24,123 nt of DNA from an uncultured Collinsella sp. (GCA_902493615.1 CABUQK010000013.1:1-24123); one strand, 5' to 3'. Counted from the stretch's first letter, positions 1-7,007 are shown. The notes: a model not told the origin generated them from the letters alone. Numbers and translations are program-made.

Positions 1-230
1 ATGAGGGTCCGGGCATCTACGTCATGGACGGCGATGTCGCATATGTCATGGAGGGCGACCAGGCCGAGCTCAACGATTTTATGGGTCAGTGTATCCAAGA
101 TGCCTATGAACAGACCTGCTTGCCCGACCCGCAGACTGCACGCGATAGTGGGTCTGCCCGTATATGGCTCTTCGAGGATGAGATGCCCTGGAGCGGCGAA
201 TCGGGAAGCACGGGTTCGGCAAGTAAATAG
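1..230 (+). CDS. 3' end of an unrecognised protein gene (partial)
   Basis: This is the C-terminal piece of a gene that starts before the window. The frame beginning at position 3 is open from the window edge to the TAG at 228-230, and nearly all its codons end in G or C, as in the other real genes here; the overlapping longer frame does not show this. The visible ~75 residues are acidic (DGDVAYVMEGDQAELNDF) and end in a Gly/Ser-rich tail. I see no domain, catalytic motif or membrane segment. An in-frame ATG at 24 exists but is probably internal, because the reading frame and its codon bias continue upstream. Function unknown. Confidence 0.6.
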   Translation, partial: EGPGIYVMDGDVAYVMEGDQAELNDFMGQCIQDAYEQTCLPDPQTARDSGSARIWLFEDEMPWSGESGSTGSASK

Positions 231-282
231 AGACTGCAACCACCACAAAGGTACCCGTCCCCTTTGTAGTAGTTCTCGGTTT

Positions 283-500
283 GTCTCGATCTGTAACATC
301 TTGGCCGCTAAAAGTGGGCCTGGTGTAACAGATTTAGATTTTCGATTCGGGTGTCTTCTGTTTGTCTCAATCTGTAACAGATAGGGCCCTATTTGCCGAG
401 TAGTTGTTACAGATTTAGATAAACGGGCGCCGCTGAGCATTTCATCTCGATCTGTAACATCTAGGATCAAAAATGGCTGCTAGATGTTACAGATCGAGAC
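283..500. repeat. Three-unit array of ~80-bp palindromic elements
   Basis: Left arms of the type GTCTCGATCTGTAACA start at 283, 364 and 444. Right arms of the type TGTTACAGATTTAGAT start at 324, 405 and 485, so the unit repeats every 80-81 bp. In each unit the right arm is close to the reverse complement of the left arm. The third unit is perfect: 445-464 pairs with 480-499 (20 bp) around a 15-nt loop. The spacer sequences differ between units while the arms are conserved. There is no T-run after the stems, so these do not look like simple terminators. The layout resembles REP/REPIN-type intergenic repeats; that identity is inference. Confidence 0.8.
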
Positions 501-563
501 GGTAGTGCGCCTGGGCAGCGGCGGGCTGACATTTCAGTACCTTATCCATCAATCACTCAGAAA

Positions 564-599
564 ATCTTATATATAGAGACTTAGATTTGTGTATAAGAT
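564..599. promoter_or_regulatory. A/T-rich dyad upstream of clpB, possible promoter/operator
   Basis: ATCTTATA at 564-571 and TATAAGAT at 592-599 are exact reverse complements 20 bp apart, in the A/T-rich part of the clpB upstream region. The right arm contains TATAAG, which could act as a -10 box, but no convincing -35 hexamer is present. The transcription start and any bound protein are unknown. Confidence 0.35.
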
Positions 600-638
600 C
601 GTACAAAGCTGGCAACAATACTTCTCGAACAACGTGAA

Positions 639-656
639 GCCGCCCCGTAGGGCGGC
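639..656 (+). other. GC-rich hairpin in the clpB leader
   Basis: GCCGCCC at 639-645 pairs with GGGCGGC at 650-656 around a CGTA tetraloop. It ends about 10 nt before the ribosome-binding site GAGAGGTGA of clpB. There is no T-run, so it is not a terminator. It could stabilise the 5' end of the mRNA or influence translation; this is inference. Confidence 0.5.
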
Positions 657-677
657 CACCCCAAGAGAGGTGATTCC

Positions 678-3305
678 ATGAGAATCGATAAGCTAGCAAT
701 GACGTCGCGCGAGGCGCTGCAGACCGCCATGAGCACGGCTGCCGACGCGCAGGCCGGCGCGGTAGAGCCGATTCACCTGCTGTCCGCCCTGCTCGGTGCC
801 GGCGAGCGCAATATCTCCGTGATCATAGAGCGCATTGGTGCCGACCCGGCTCAGCTCGCACGCTCCACGCAAGATGCCATCGACCACGCGCCCAAGGTTT
901 CGGGCGAGGGCCAGCAGATGGGCCTGTCCAACGAGCTCGTCCGCGTCATCGAAAAGGCCGAGAAGAAGGCCACCAAGATGGGCGACAGCTTTGTGGTGAC
1001 CGAGCATCTGCTGATGGCACTTGCCGAGGACAAGGGCGAGGCCGGCCGCGTTCTGCGCGACGCAGGCGTCACCAAGGAGCGCATCGAGCAAGTCTACGAG
1101 GAGCTGCGCGGCGATGACCGCGTGACGTCCGCCGAGGACAAGACGCAGTTTGAGGCGCTGGAGCAGTACGGTCGCAACATCTGCGACCTCGCCCGCGCCG
1201 GCAAGCTCGACCCGGTCATCGGCCGTACCGATGAGATTCGCCGCACCATCCAGGTTCTGTCCCGTCGTACCAAGAACAACCCCGTGCTCATCGGTGAGCC
1301 GGGCGTCGGCAAGACGGCCATCGTCGAGGGCATCGCCCAGCGTATCGTGGCTGGCGACGTGCCGAGCACGCTGCGCGACCGCGACCTCATCGAGCTCGAC
1401 ATGAGCGCGCTGGTCGCCGGCGCCAAGTACCGCGGCGAGTTCGAGGACCGCTTGAAGGCCGTGCTCAAGGAGGTACAGAAGTCCGAGGGCAAGGTCATCT
1501 TGTTCATCGATGAGCTCCACACCATCGTGGGCGCGGGTGCCACCGAGGGCTCCATGGACGCCGGCAACATCCTGAAGCCGGCGCTTGCCCGTGGCGACCT
1601 GCACGCGATCGGCGCGACCACGCTTGACGAGTACCGCAAGTACATCGAGAAGGACGCGGCGCTCGCGCGTCGTTTCCAGACTGTGATGGTCTCCGAGCCT
1701 ACCGTCGAGGACACCATCTCGATCCTGCGTGGCCTCAAGGAGAAGTACGAGATCTTCCACGGCGTGCATATCACCGATAGCGCGCTCGTGGCGGCTGCCG
1801 ACCTCTCCGATCGCTACATCGCCGACCGTTTCCTGCCCGACAAGGCCATCGACCTGGTCGATGAGGCCGCAAGCCGCCTGCGCATGGAGCTCGACAGCAT
1901 GCCGGTTGAGATCGACGCCACCACGCGTCAGCTCACCCAGCTGCAGATCGAGGAGCAGGCGCTCATGAAGGAGACCGATGACGCCTCCAAGGAGCGTCTG
2001 GAGGCCCTGCGTCAGGAGATCGCCGAGGTCCAGGAAAAGCTCAACGTGCAAAAGGCCGGCTGGCTCAACCAGAAGAACGCCATCGATCACGTGCAGGAGC
2101 TCAAGGGGCAGCTTGACGAGGCCAAGAGCGAAGAGGAGCGCGCGACGCGCAACGGCGACCTGGGCCGTGCGTCCGAGCTGCGCTACTCCGTGATTCCGGG
2201 CCTGCAGCAGCAGATTCAGGATTCCGAGGCCGCGCTCGAGGCACAAAAGCAGCAGGACGGCGAGGGCCTCAACGAGCAGGTGACCTCCGATGAGATCGCC
2301 GAGGTCGTGAGCGCCTGGACCGGCGTGCCCGTCTCCAAGATGATGCAGGGCGAGCTCGACAAGTTGAAGGGCCTGGAGGGCGAGCTGCATAAGCGCGTCA
2401 TCGGTCAGGACGAGGCCGTCTCCGCCGTTGCCGCGGCCGTGCGCCGCAGCCGTGCGGGTCTCTCCGATCCGGACAAGCCCATCGGCAGCTTCTTCTTCCT
2501 GGGCCCCACCGGCGTGGGCAAGACCGAGCTCGCCAAGGCGCTTGCTGAGTGCCTGTTCGACGACGAGCGCGCACTCGTGCGTATCGACATGTCCGAGTAC
2601 ATGGAGAAGTTCAGCGTCCAGCGTCTGATCGGTGCGCCCCCGGGATACGTGGGTTACGACGAGGGCGGCCAGCTCACCGAGGCCGTGCGCCGTCGTCCGT
2701 ACTCCGTGATCTTGCTCGACGAGATGGAGAAGGCTCATCCGGATGTCTTTAACGTGCTGTTGCAGGTGCTCGACGACGGCCGTCTGACCGATGGCCAGGG
2801 TCGCCAGGTGTCCTTCAAGAACACGATTATCATCATGACGTCCAACGTGGGCTCCAAAGCCATCGCCGATCTGTCCGGTAAGGACGAGGAGGAGATGCGC
2901 CATCAGGTCGACGCCGCCATGGCTCAGACCTTCCGCCCCGAGTTCCTCAACCGTATCGACGATATCGTGGTGTTCCATCCGCTCGGTATGGCGCAGATCG
3001 AGAAGATCGTCGACATCCAGCTCGCCGACGTCCGCGCGCGTCTGGCCAAGGAGCGCATGACGCTTGCCATCACCCCGGCGGCCAAGCAGATGCTCGCCGT
3101 GGGCGGCCTGGACCCCGTGTTCGGTGCCCGTCCGCTCAAGCGTCTGGTCCAGCGCGAGGTCGTGGACGCCATCGCCGCCGCCATCATCGACGGCACGGTG
3201 CGCGAGGGCGATCAGGTGACGGTCGATGTCGACAAGGACGGCGGCTTTACCGTCGTGTGCGATAACACGCCGGCGGCCACCTACGAGGTCCCCGACGCCG
3301 AGTAG
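678..3305 (+). CDS. clpB: ATP-dependent disaggregase ClpB
   Basis: An 875-residue Hsp100 chaperone that rescues aggregated proteins with DnaK in the cytoplasm; family members form ATP-driven hexameric rings. The order is typical: an N-terminal Clp repeat domain (about 1-145), AAA+ domain 1 with Walker A GEPGVGKT near residue 206 and Walker B VILFIDE near 273, a long charged coiled-coil middle domain (about 410-530) that separates ClpB from ClpA/ClpC, and AAA+ domain 2 with GPTGVGKT near 609 and VILLDE near 677. The C-terminal part FGARPLKRLVQ is also family-typical. Length matches the family. The ATG at 678 follows a good ribosome site (GAGAGGTGA). It is transcribed alone or with the small downstream gene, with a strong terminator at 3351-3386. 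No HrcA or HspR operator is visible. Confidence 0.97.
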   Translation: MRIDKLAMTSREALQTAMSTAADAQAGAVEPIHLLSALLGAGERNISVIIERIGADPAQLARSTQDAIDHAPKVSGEGQQMGLSNELVRVIEKAEKKATKMGDSFVVTEHLLMALAEDKGEAGRVLRDAGVTKERIEQVYEELRGDDRVTSAEDKTQFEALEQYGRNICDLARAGKLDPVIGRTDEIRRTIQVLSRRTKNNPVLIGEPGVGKTAIVEGIAQRIVAGDVPSTLRDRDLIELDMSALVAGAKYRGEFEDRLKAVLKEVQKSEGKVILFIDELHTIVGAGATEGSMDAGNILKPALARGDLHAIGATTLDEYRKYIEKDAALARRFQTVMVSEPTVEDTISILRGLKEKYEIFHGVHITDSALVAAADLSDRYIADRFLPDKAIDLVDEAASRLRMELDSMPVEIDATTRQLTQLQIEEQALMKETDDASKERLEALRQEIAEVQEKLNVQKAGWLNQKNAIDHVQELKGQLDEAKSEEERATRNGDLGRASELRYSVIPGLQQQIQDSEAALEAQKQQDGEGLNEQVTSDEIAEVVSAWTGVPVSKMMQGELDKLKGLEGELHKRVIGQDEAVSAVAAAVRRSRAGLSDPDKPIGSFFFLGPTGVGKTELAKALAECLFDDERALVRIDMSEYMEKFSVQRLIGAPPGYVGYDEGGQLTEAVRRRPYSVILLDEMEKAHPDVFNVLLQVLDDGRLTDGQGRQVSFKNTIIIMTSNVGSKAIADLSGKDEEEMRHQVDAAMAQTFRPEFLNRIDDIVVFHPLGMAQIEKIVDIQLADVRARLAKERMTLAITPAAKQMLAVGGLDPVFGARPLKRLVQREVVDAIAAAIIDGTVREGDQVTVDVDKDGGFTVVCDNTPAATYEVPDAE

Positions 3306-3350
3306 ATTTTGGGCCATGCCTTAAAATCTGTCAGTCGTCTCTAAACGCCA

Positions 3351-3386
3351 AGGGCGGCGGATCCAATTGGGTCCGCCGCCCTTTTT
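3351..3386 (+). terminator. Rho-independent terminator after clpB
   Basis: AGGGCGGCGGA at 3351-3361 pairs perfectly with TCCGCCGCCCT at 3371-3381. The stem extends inward by a T-G and two G-C pairs around an AATT loop, and a T5 run follows. This is a textbook intrinsic terminator, 46 nt after the clpB stop. Confidence 0.93.
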
Positions 3387-3438
3387 CGTGCGACAATCGA
3401 TGATGTTGAACACGATTGCATGGCAAGGAGATATGCAG

Positions 3439-3633
3439 ATGAAAGACGAGATCAAGACAAGCGCGCCGGCGACCGATGCCGCACCCGCCGCGCCCAAGCC
3501 TGCGCCTAAGCCGGCGCCCAAGCCGCGCGACCCCTACATCCGTGCCGAGAACGAGGACGACGACGGCTACGATCCCTACAGCGATCGCCGCCCCGAGCGC
3601 GAGCCGATGTTCGAAGCCGATCCGTGGCGCTGA
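3439..3633 (+). CDS. Small Pro/Ala-rich acidic protein, unknown function
   Basis: A 64-residue protein whose start is set by the ribosome site AAGGAG at 3425-3430, 8 nt before the ATG at 3439. The ATG at 3433 is too close to that site, and the in-frame ATG at 3367 lies inside the clpB terminator. The N-terminal third has PAPKPAPKPAPKP repeats. The rest is rich in Asp, Glu and Arg with an ENEDDDGYDPYSD stretch and ends in EADPWR. There is no signal peptide, membrane segment or known domain, and it is likely disordered and cytoplasmic. The codon pattern (G/C endings) and the clean ribosome site support it as a real gene. No promoter is obvious in the 50 bp after the terminator. I do not recognise the family. 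Confidence 0.6.
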   Translation: MKDEIKTSAPATDAAPAAPKPAPKPAPKPRDPYIRAENEDDDGYDPYSDRRPEREPMFEADPWR

Positions 3634-3657
3634 GTGCCACCCAAAAGGCCACCAATA

Positions 3658-3724
3658 AGTTGCGGTGAAATAGGGACTGTTTTGCAGTTTGGCCAGCAAA
3701 AACAGTCCCTATTTCACCGCAACT
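3658..3724. repeat. 26-bp perfect inverted repeat (isolated hairpin element)
   Basis: Positions 3658-3683 and 3699-3724 are exact reverse complements, separated by 15 nt that themselves contain the palindrome TGGCCA. The arm contains TGAAATAGGGACTGTTTT. No T-run follows on the plus strand beyond the stem itself. The geometry (arms of 20-26 bp, loop of 15-16 nt) matches the elements at 445-499 and 12283-12338, although the arm sequences differ. Confidence 0.9.
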
Positions 3725-3755
3725 GCGTTGGGGATTTTTCTACAGGGGGGGGGGT

Positions 3756-3784
3756 AGTCAAAAAAGCCCCGTCCCAAATTGACT
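3756..3784 (-). terminator. Possible minus-strand terminator remnant
   Basis: AGTCAA (3756-3761) and TTGACT (3779-3784) are complementary. On the minus strand a CCCCG/CGGGG stem (from 3771-3792) is followed by a T6 run. No minus-strand gene now ends here, but an open minus frame reads TKLECD followed by a stop at this site. It may therefore be the leftover 3' end of a lost gene. Weak evidence. Confidence 0.3.
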
Positions 3785-3792
3785 GCTCGGGG

Positions 3793-3811
3793 AGTCGCAT
3801 TCGAGCTTGGT
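3793..3811. repeat. 19-bp direct repeat, left copy
   Basis: AGTCGCATTCGAGCTTGGT occurs here and, exactly, at 5427-5445 inside the 3' end of the next minus-strand gene. The pair brackets the AAA_14/DUF4143 ATPase gene. A 19-bp exact match is very unlikely by chance in a window this size. Confidence 0.85.
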
Positions 3812-3887
3812 TGTCCTCTCAGCCACTCGGTATCCTTCGGAGCAGTAATAGTGAAAAAACTTGCTTAAGTGTTAATCAAGCTACACA

Positions 3888-3949
3888 CAATCTTGCTCTC
3901 TAATTAATCAAGAATCAGTATAATTTTGATTAGCTAGAGAGCAAGATTG
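3888..3949 (+). promoter_or_regulatory. Promoter inside a 62-bp dyad, ATPase gene
   Basis: A perfect -10 box TATAAT lies at 3919-3924, in the central loop of a long dyad. CAATCTTGCTCTCTA (3888-3902) pairs with its exact complement at 3935-3949, and TAATCAA (3905-3911) pairs with TTGATTA (3926-3932). No good -35 box is visible at 17 bp. The right arm ends at the ribosome site TTGGAGA, just before the ATG at 3957. A protein bound to the dyad would cover the promoter and start region, which suggests tight local control. This is inference from layout. Confidence 0.6.
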
Positions 3950-3956
3950 GAGAATC

Positions 3957-5309
3957 ATGGCATTCAACGACTTGATCGCCCAGAAAATAAAGGACTTTGA
4001 ACAGCAGGGGGTTCCGCAGGTCTTTGAGCGAGACCTTGATCTGGGAAACCCACAGGAGCCAAAGCGCGACAACATCGTAAATGTGGTTGTGGGGGCCCGC
4101 CGTTGTGGAAAGACGTATCGCCTTTATCAGGAGATGCGGCGGCTTCAGAGTCGGGGCATCGAGCTTGACCGGATGCTTTACTTCAATTTTGAGGATGAGC
4201 GCTTGCGCCCGTATGAGCCATCGCTGCTGGCGGACGTGCTCGACACGTTCTATGCGCTGTATCCTGTTGCTCGAACCGAGGGCGCTTACATTTTCTTTGA
4301 CGAGATCCAGGAAATTCCCGAATGGGGTGCGTTTCTGCGGCGTGTAGTCGATACGGAGAAAGCGACCGTCTATGTGACGGGATCTTCTTCCAAGATGCTG
4401 TCCTCAGAACTTAAGAGCGAGTTCAGGGGTCGTTCTCTTGTGCGAGAGCTTTTTCCGTTGAGTTTTTCGGAATACGTTCGATATAAGACGGGGAGCGTTC
4501 CCGAGCCAGATGCGACTTTTTCCCCGAGCGATGCAGCGCTGCTTCGACATCATCTGATCGGGTATCTTGAACAAGGGGGATTCATCGCGACGCTTGAGCA
4601 GACGCCCGCAGACGCGATTCAGCTGCTACAGGAATATGCTTCGCGAACGGTCGCTATGGACGTCGTTGAACGTTACGACGTCAAGAACCCTCGCCTGGCG
4701 TCGCTGTTCTTGACGCGGTGTATGGCATCTTCGGGACGAGAGCTGTCAGTGAACAAAGTGTACAACGAGTTCAAGAGCAGACAGATACCCGTCAGTCGTA
4801 ATTCGCTCAGCGATTTACTTGAGTATTATGAGGACGCCTACCTGTTATTTTCTGTGCCGGAGTTCACGCGTTCACTGGCAAATAACATGCGGTCTGCATC
4901 TAAGGTCTACGCTGTCGACCCTGCGATGTTTGGAGCATTCTCTCCCGCATCGGCATTGGACCAGGGCCAGAGGCTCGAGACCGCAGTGTTCAATGCGCTA
5001 AGAAGAAGGACTCCCGCGGTGAGGACCGGCTCGGTCTGCCGCCTGCTAATCAAAGAGAAGAGCAAAAGCCATGAGGTGGACTTTGTGGCTGGGGACGCGC
5101 TTCTCATGCGGGCTTATAGCCTGATTCAGGTGAGTGCGGATATGGCAAGTGAGAAAACGCGCGAGCGCGAAATTGCCGCGCTTGATGCCTCGATGGCCCA
5201 GTTTGATCTTGGCGAGTCGGCAATCGTTACCATGGATGAACAGACCGATATTCCATGCGAGCACGGTGTGGTACACGTTATGCCCGCATGGAAGTGGCTC
5301 CTTGCCTAA
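3957..5309 (+). CDS. AAA_14/DUF4143 family ATP-binding protein
   Basis: A 450-residue P-loop ATPase of the two-domain AAA_14-DUF4143 type. Walker A is GARRCGKT at residues 46-53 and Walker B is YIFFDEIQEI near 111-119. The sensor-like VTGSSSKML and the RGR motif follow, as is usual. The C-terminal DUF4143 half ends in a nuclease-like HEVDF motif (372-376) after KEKSKS. The family's cellular role is not established; such genes are scattered, often strain-specific and sometimes suspected to be mobile or defence-linked. The gene is visibly less GC-rich than its neighbours and uses rare codons (CTA AGA AGA AGG in a row near 5000), which points to transfer. It stands alone, has its own dyad promoter, and is bracketed by a 19-bp direct repeat. 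The ATG at 3957 follows GGAGA. Confidence 0.9.
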   Translation: MAFNDLIAQKIKDFEQQGVPQVFERDLDLGNPQEPKRDNIVNVVVGARRCGKTYRLYQEMRRLQSRGIELDRMLYFNFEDERLRPYEPSLLADVLDTFYALYPVARTEGAYIFFDEIQEIPEWGAFLRRVVDTEKATVYVTGSSSKMLSSELKSEFRGRSLVRELFPLSFSEYVRYKTGSVPEPDATFSPSDAALLRHHLIGYLEQGGFIATLEQTPADAIQLLQEYASRTVAMDVVERYDVKNPRLASLFLTRCMASSGRELSVNKVYNEFKSRQIPVSRNSLSDLLEYYEDAYLLFSVPEFTRSLANNMRSASKVYAVDPAMFGAFSPASALDQGQRLETAVFNALRRRTPAVRTGSVCRLLIKEKSKSHEVDFVAGDALLMRAYSLIQVSADMASEKTREREIAALDASMAQFDLGESAIVTMDEQTDIPCEHGVVHVMPAWKWLLA

Positions 5310-5382
5310 TCATCTATGGACCTGTGGGGTCAGGACCTCCTGGCTCCTTCATCACGGTTGGGGAGCGCCTTGCTGCGCCAGG

Positions 5383-6879
5383 CTAGTCCTGGGCTTTGAC
5401 GCTCGGCATCAGAATCTGGGCGAGGTAGTCGCATTCGAGCTTGGTGGCAGCGTCGGTCTTGCCGTCTTTACCGACCAGGTCGTTTTTGATCTGGCTGTAT
5501 GTGTAGCGGTTGCCGGTCGTGAGCTCGACAAGCTCAATCGCCGTATCCATGGGGTAGGTCGACACGGGGTCTTGCGTCCGTCCGTTGATGGTCTGGGGCA
5601 CCACGTACGGATAGACGGGGCCGCTGGCGTAGACGGTGTAGCCGTTGTCGAGGTTTGCCGCGCCCAAAACCGCGTCGCCCTCATCGGGCGTAAAGCTCTC
5701 GCCGTCGCGCACTGCGACAAGCGTCACGATTGGCGTATTGGCGTCATCGCCCAGATAGATGCATAGCGTGCTTCCGTTTTGCCAAGTTGCTACCTTGCCG
5801 TACCACTCGACGGGAATATCGAGCTGGTAGAGGTCGGTTGCCTTGTGGCGAGCGTCAGCATCACGGGACGCCTGTGCCTTTTGCGCGCTCACGGCATTGA
5901 CGGCGGCGTCGCGCCGCGCGGTTGCTGCCTGCTGGAGCACTTTGGCAGCCGCGGCGGAGCTCGCACCGCCCTCCTCGGCATACTTGGCGGCGGCATCGAT
6001 CTGGTCGTCAGTCACCGTGTCGGCCGAAGGCACCTTGAGCTTAAAGGTGGCCTGGGCACTTAAATCCTGTCCATCGCTCTTAACGGTGACCTGCGTCTTG
6101 GTGGTCGGGACGGTATAGATGGTGCCGTCGGCCGCGATGGGGGAGGCAGCGATGGAGAGCGTGTAATCGCCGGGCAGCAGTTTGATGCCGCGGCCGTGCT
6201 CGTCAACATAGAGCGTTTCGCTCACGGAGGAGCCGTCAGAATCCTGACCGCTCACCTGTACGGGAATCTTGGAGCCAGTGGAACAGTCGAGGCCCGCGGC
6301 ATGCGCGCCAATCTGCACCGACATCATCGTGTGGGCATTGGCGGCGACAGCGGCAGCCTGCTCTTGCTGATATCCGTTCCAGGCAGCATAGCCTGCACCG
6401 CCGGCGACGAGCGCGACGGCCACGACACCGGCGACCATCAGATTGCGGCGCTTGGGCGACATCTTGCGATGGCGGACCTCGGCCTCGCGTGCCGAGGGAA
6501 CGGACGGCAGGGGAATATCGCCCATGGCGATGGTCTCGTCCACGGCAGGAGCGGAGCCCAGGCCGGGAAGCTCGCGGGTCAGCGAATCTTCGGCCGGCAA
6601 GCTGTCGAGCAAGATGGTTTCCTCGCTCGTGTCGGATTCGGGCTGGTCGTCGGCCTCGCATTCGGTGTCTTCGTGATCTGCCTCATCTTCGGCAGGCTCA
6701 ACGTCGCCTGCATCCTGATCATCGGGCTGTGCCTCGATTTCCGGTTCATCCTGCACATCAACGCTCGAATCGTCAAACGCAACATCGTCAAGCGAAATCC
6801 GGTCTAGGCTCTCCAGGGCCTCGGCACACGCTTCTGCATCTTGAGCCGCATCCTCTTGGCCCATCGTCTCATCTTTCAT
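5383..6879 (-). CDS. Single-pass membrane protein with acidic cytoplasmic tail, unknown function
   Basis: A 498-residue protein. I start it at the ATG whose complement is 6877-6879, preceded by GGGGGA; the open frame runs back to 7101 but has no ribosome site there and lacks the codon bias. Residues 1-145 are very acidic and look disordered; they contain EETILL (Thr88) and DETIAM (Thr116), then the basic cluster RHRKMSPKRR. One membrane segment spans about 146-167. The outside part has a long Ala/Gln/Arg-rich coiled-coil-like stretch and a C-terminal globular part with no motif I recognise. The topology resembles membrane proteins controlled by Ser/Thr kinases in Actinomycetota, but no enzyme domain is visible. 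The 19-bp repeat encodes TKLECD near the C-terminus. It is converging with the ATPase gene; I see no terminator in the 73-bp gap. Confidence 0.8.
   Translation of the reverse strand: MKDETMGQEDAAQDAEACAEALESLDRISLDDVAFDDSSVDVQDEPEIEAQPDDQDAGDVEPAEDEADHEDTECEADDQPESDTSEETILLDSLPAEDSLTRELPGLGSAPAVDETIAMGDIPLPSVPSAREAEVRHRKMSPKRRNLMVAGVVAVALVAGGAGYAAWNGYQQEQAAAVAANAHTMMSVQIGAHAAGLDCSTGSKIPVQVSGQDSDGSSVSETLYVDEHGRGIKLLPGDYTLSIAASPIAADGTIYTVPTTKTQVTVKSDGQDLSAQATFKLKVPSADTVTDDQIDAAAKYAEEGGASSAAAAKVLQQAATARRDAAVNAVSAQKAQASRDADARHKATDLYQLDIPVEWYGKVATWQNGSTLCIYLGDDANTPIVTLVAVRDGESFTPDEGDAVLGAANLDNGYTVYASGPVYPYVVPQTINGRTQDPVSTYPMDTAIELVELTTGNRYTYSQIKNDLVGKDGKTDAATKLECDYLAQILMPSVKAQD
5427..5445. repeat. 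19-bp direct repeat, right copy (inside coding sequence)
   Basis: Exact second copy of the sequence at 3793-3811, in the same orientation. Here it is coding on the minus strand, for TKLECD close to the C-terminus of the membrane protein. Just outside it, TTTGACGCTCGG (5396-5407) resembles TTGACTGCTCGG beside the left copy, so the left copy may be a shortened version of this gene end. Confidence 0.85.
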
Positions 6880-7007
6880 ATATCCCCCAAGCTCAATATC
6901 GGGACAACACTGTACCCAAAAACGGGACCCCATAGAGCCGCCGCATGATTTGAAATCCGATTTTATATATGCGTTTGTTTTTGAATAGATGAATAGAGAC
7001 GCAACGA
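6880..7007 (-). promoter_or_regulatory. Upstream region of the membrane protein gene, probable promoter
   Basis: The region 6950-6995 is A/T-rich and, read on the minus strand, contains TATATA/TATAAA as possible -10 boxes about 85-90 nt before the start. The only -35 candidate (TTCATC) is weak. The rest of the leader shows nothing recognisable except the good ribosome site GGGGGA. Confidence 0.3.

Larger units (their letters stand above)
231..677. other. Non-coding region between the partial gene and clpB
   Basis: No supported gene. It holds a small 7-bp hairpin (245-251 with 261-267), the three-unit palindromic array at 283-500, an A/T-rich dyad at 564-599 and a GC hairpin at 639-656 just before the clpB ribosome site. 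I looked for CIRCE (HrcA), HAIR (HspR) and CtsR-type operators, which often control clpB, and saw none that match. Confidence 0.7.
3634..3956. other. Non-coding, repeat-rich region before the ATPase gene
   Basis: Contents in order: a 26-bp perfect inverted repeat (3658-3724), a run of ten G (3745-3754), a dyad AGTCAA/TTGACT (3756-3784) with a minus-strand T-run, the left copy of a 19-bp repeat (3793-3811), and the dyad that contains the ATPase promoter (3888-3949). Composition becomes less GC-rich towards the ATPase gene. I see no supported gene. Confidence 0.7.

Noticed and set aside
1..384. 127-codon frame starting at position 1
   Set aside because: It overlaps the better-biased frame ending at 230 and runs through the palindromic repeats. 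Codon usage is not like the neighbouring genes.
693..3317. 874-codon open frame on the minus strand opposite clpB
   Set aside because: It mirrors clpB almost end to end, as happens in GC-rich genes with strong third-position bias. The translation (many Leu, His, Gly, Val) has no domain, while the plus strand encodes full ClpB.
3634..3903. 89-codon frame between the small gene and the ATPase
   Set aside because: It crosses a 26-bp inverted repeat and a G10 tract, has no ribosome site, and lacks G/C-ending codons.
5310..5382. Possible terminator between the convergent ATPase and membrane protein genes
   Set aside because: Short complementary pieces exist (AGCGCC/GGCGCA region) but no stem of useful length with a T-run on either strand.
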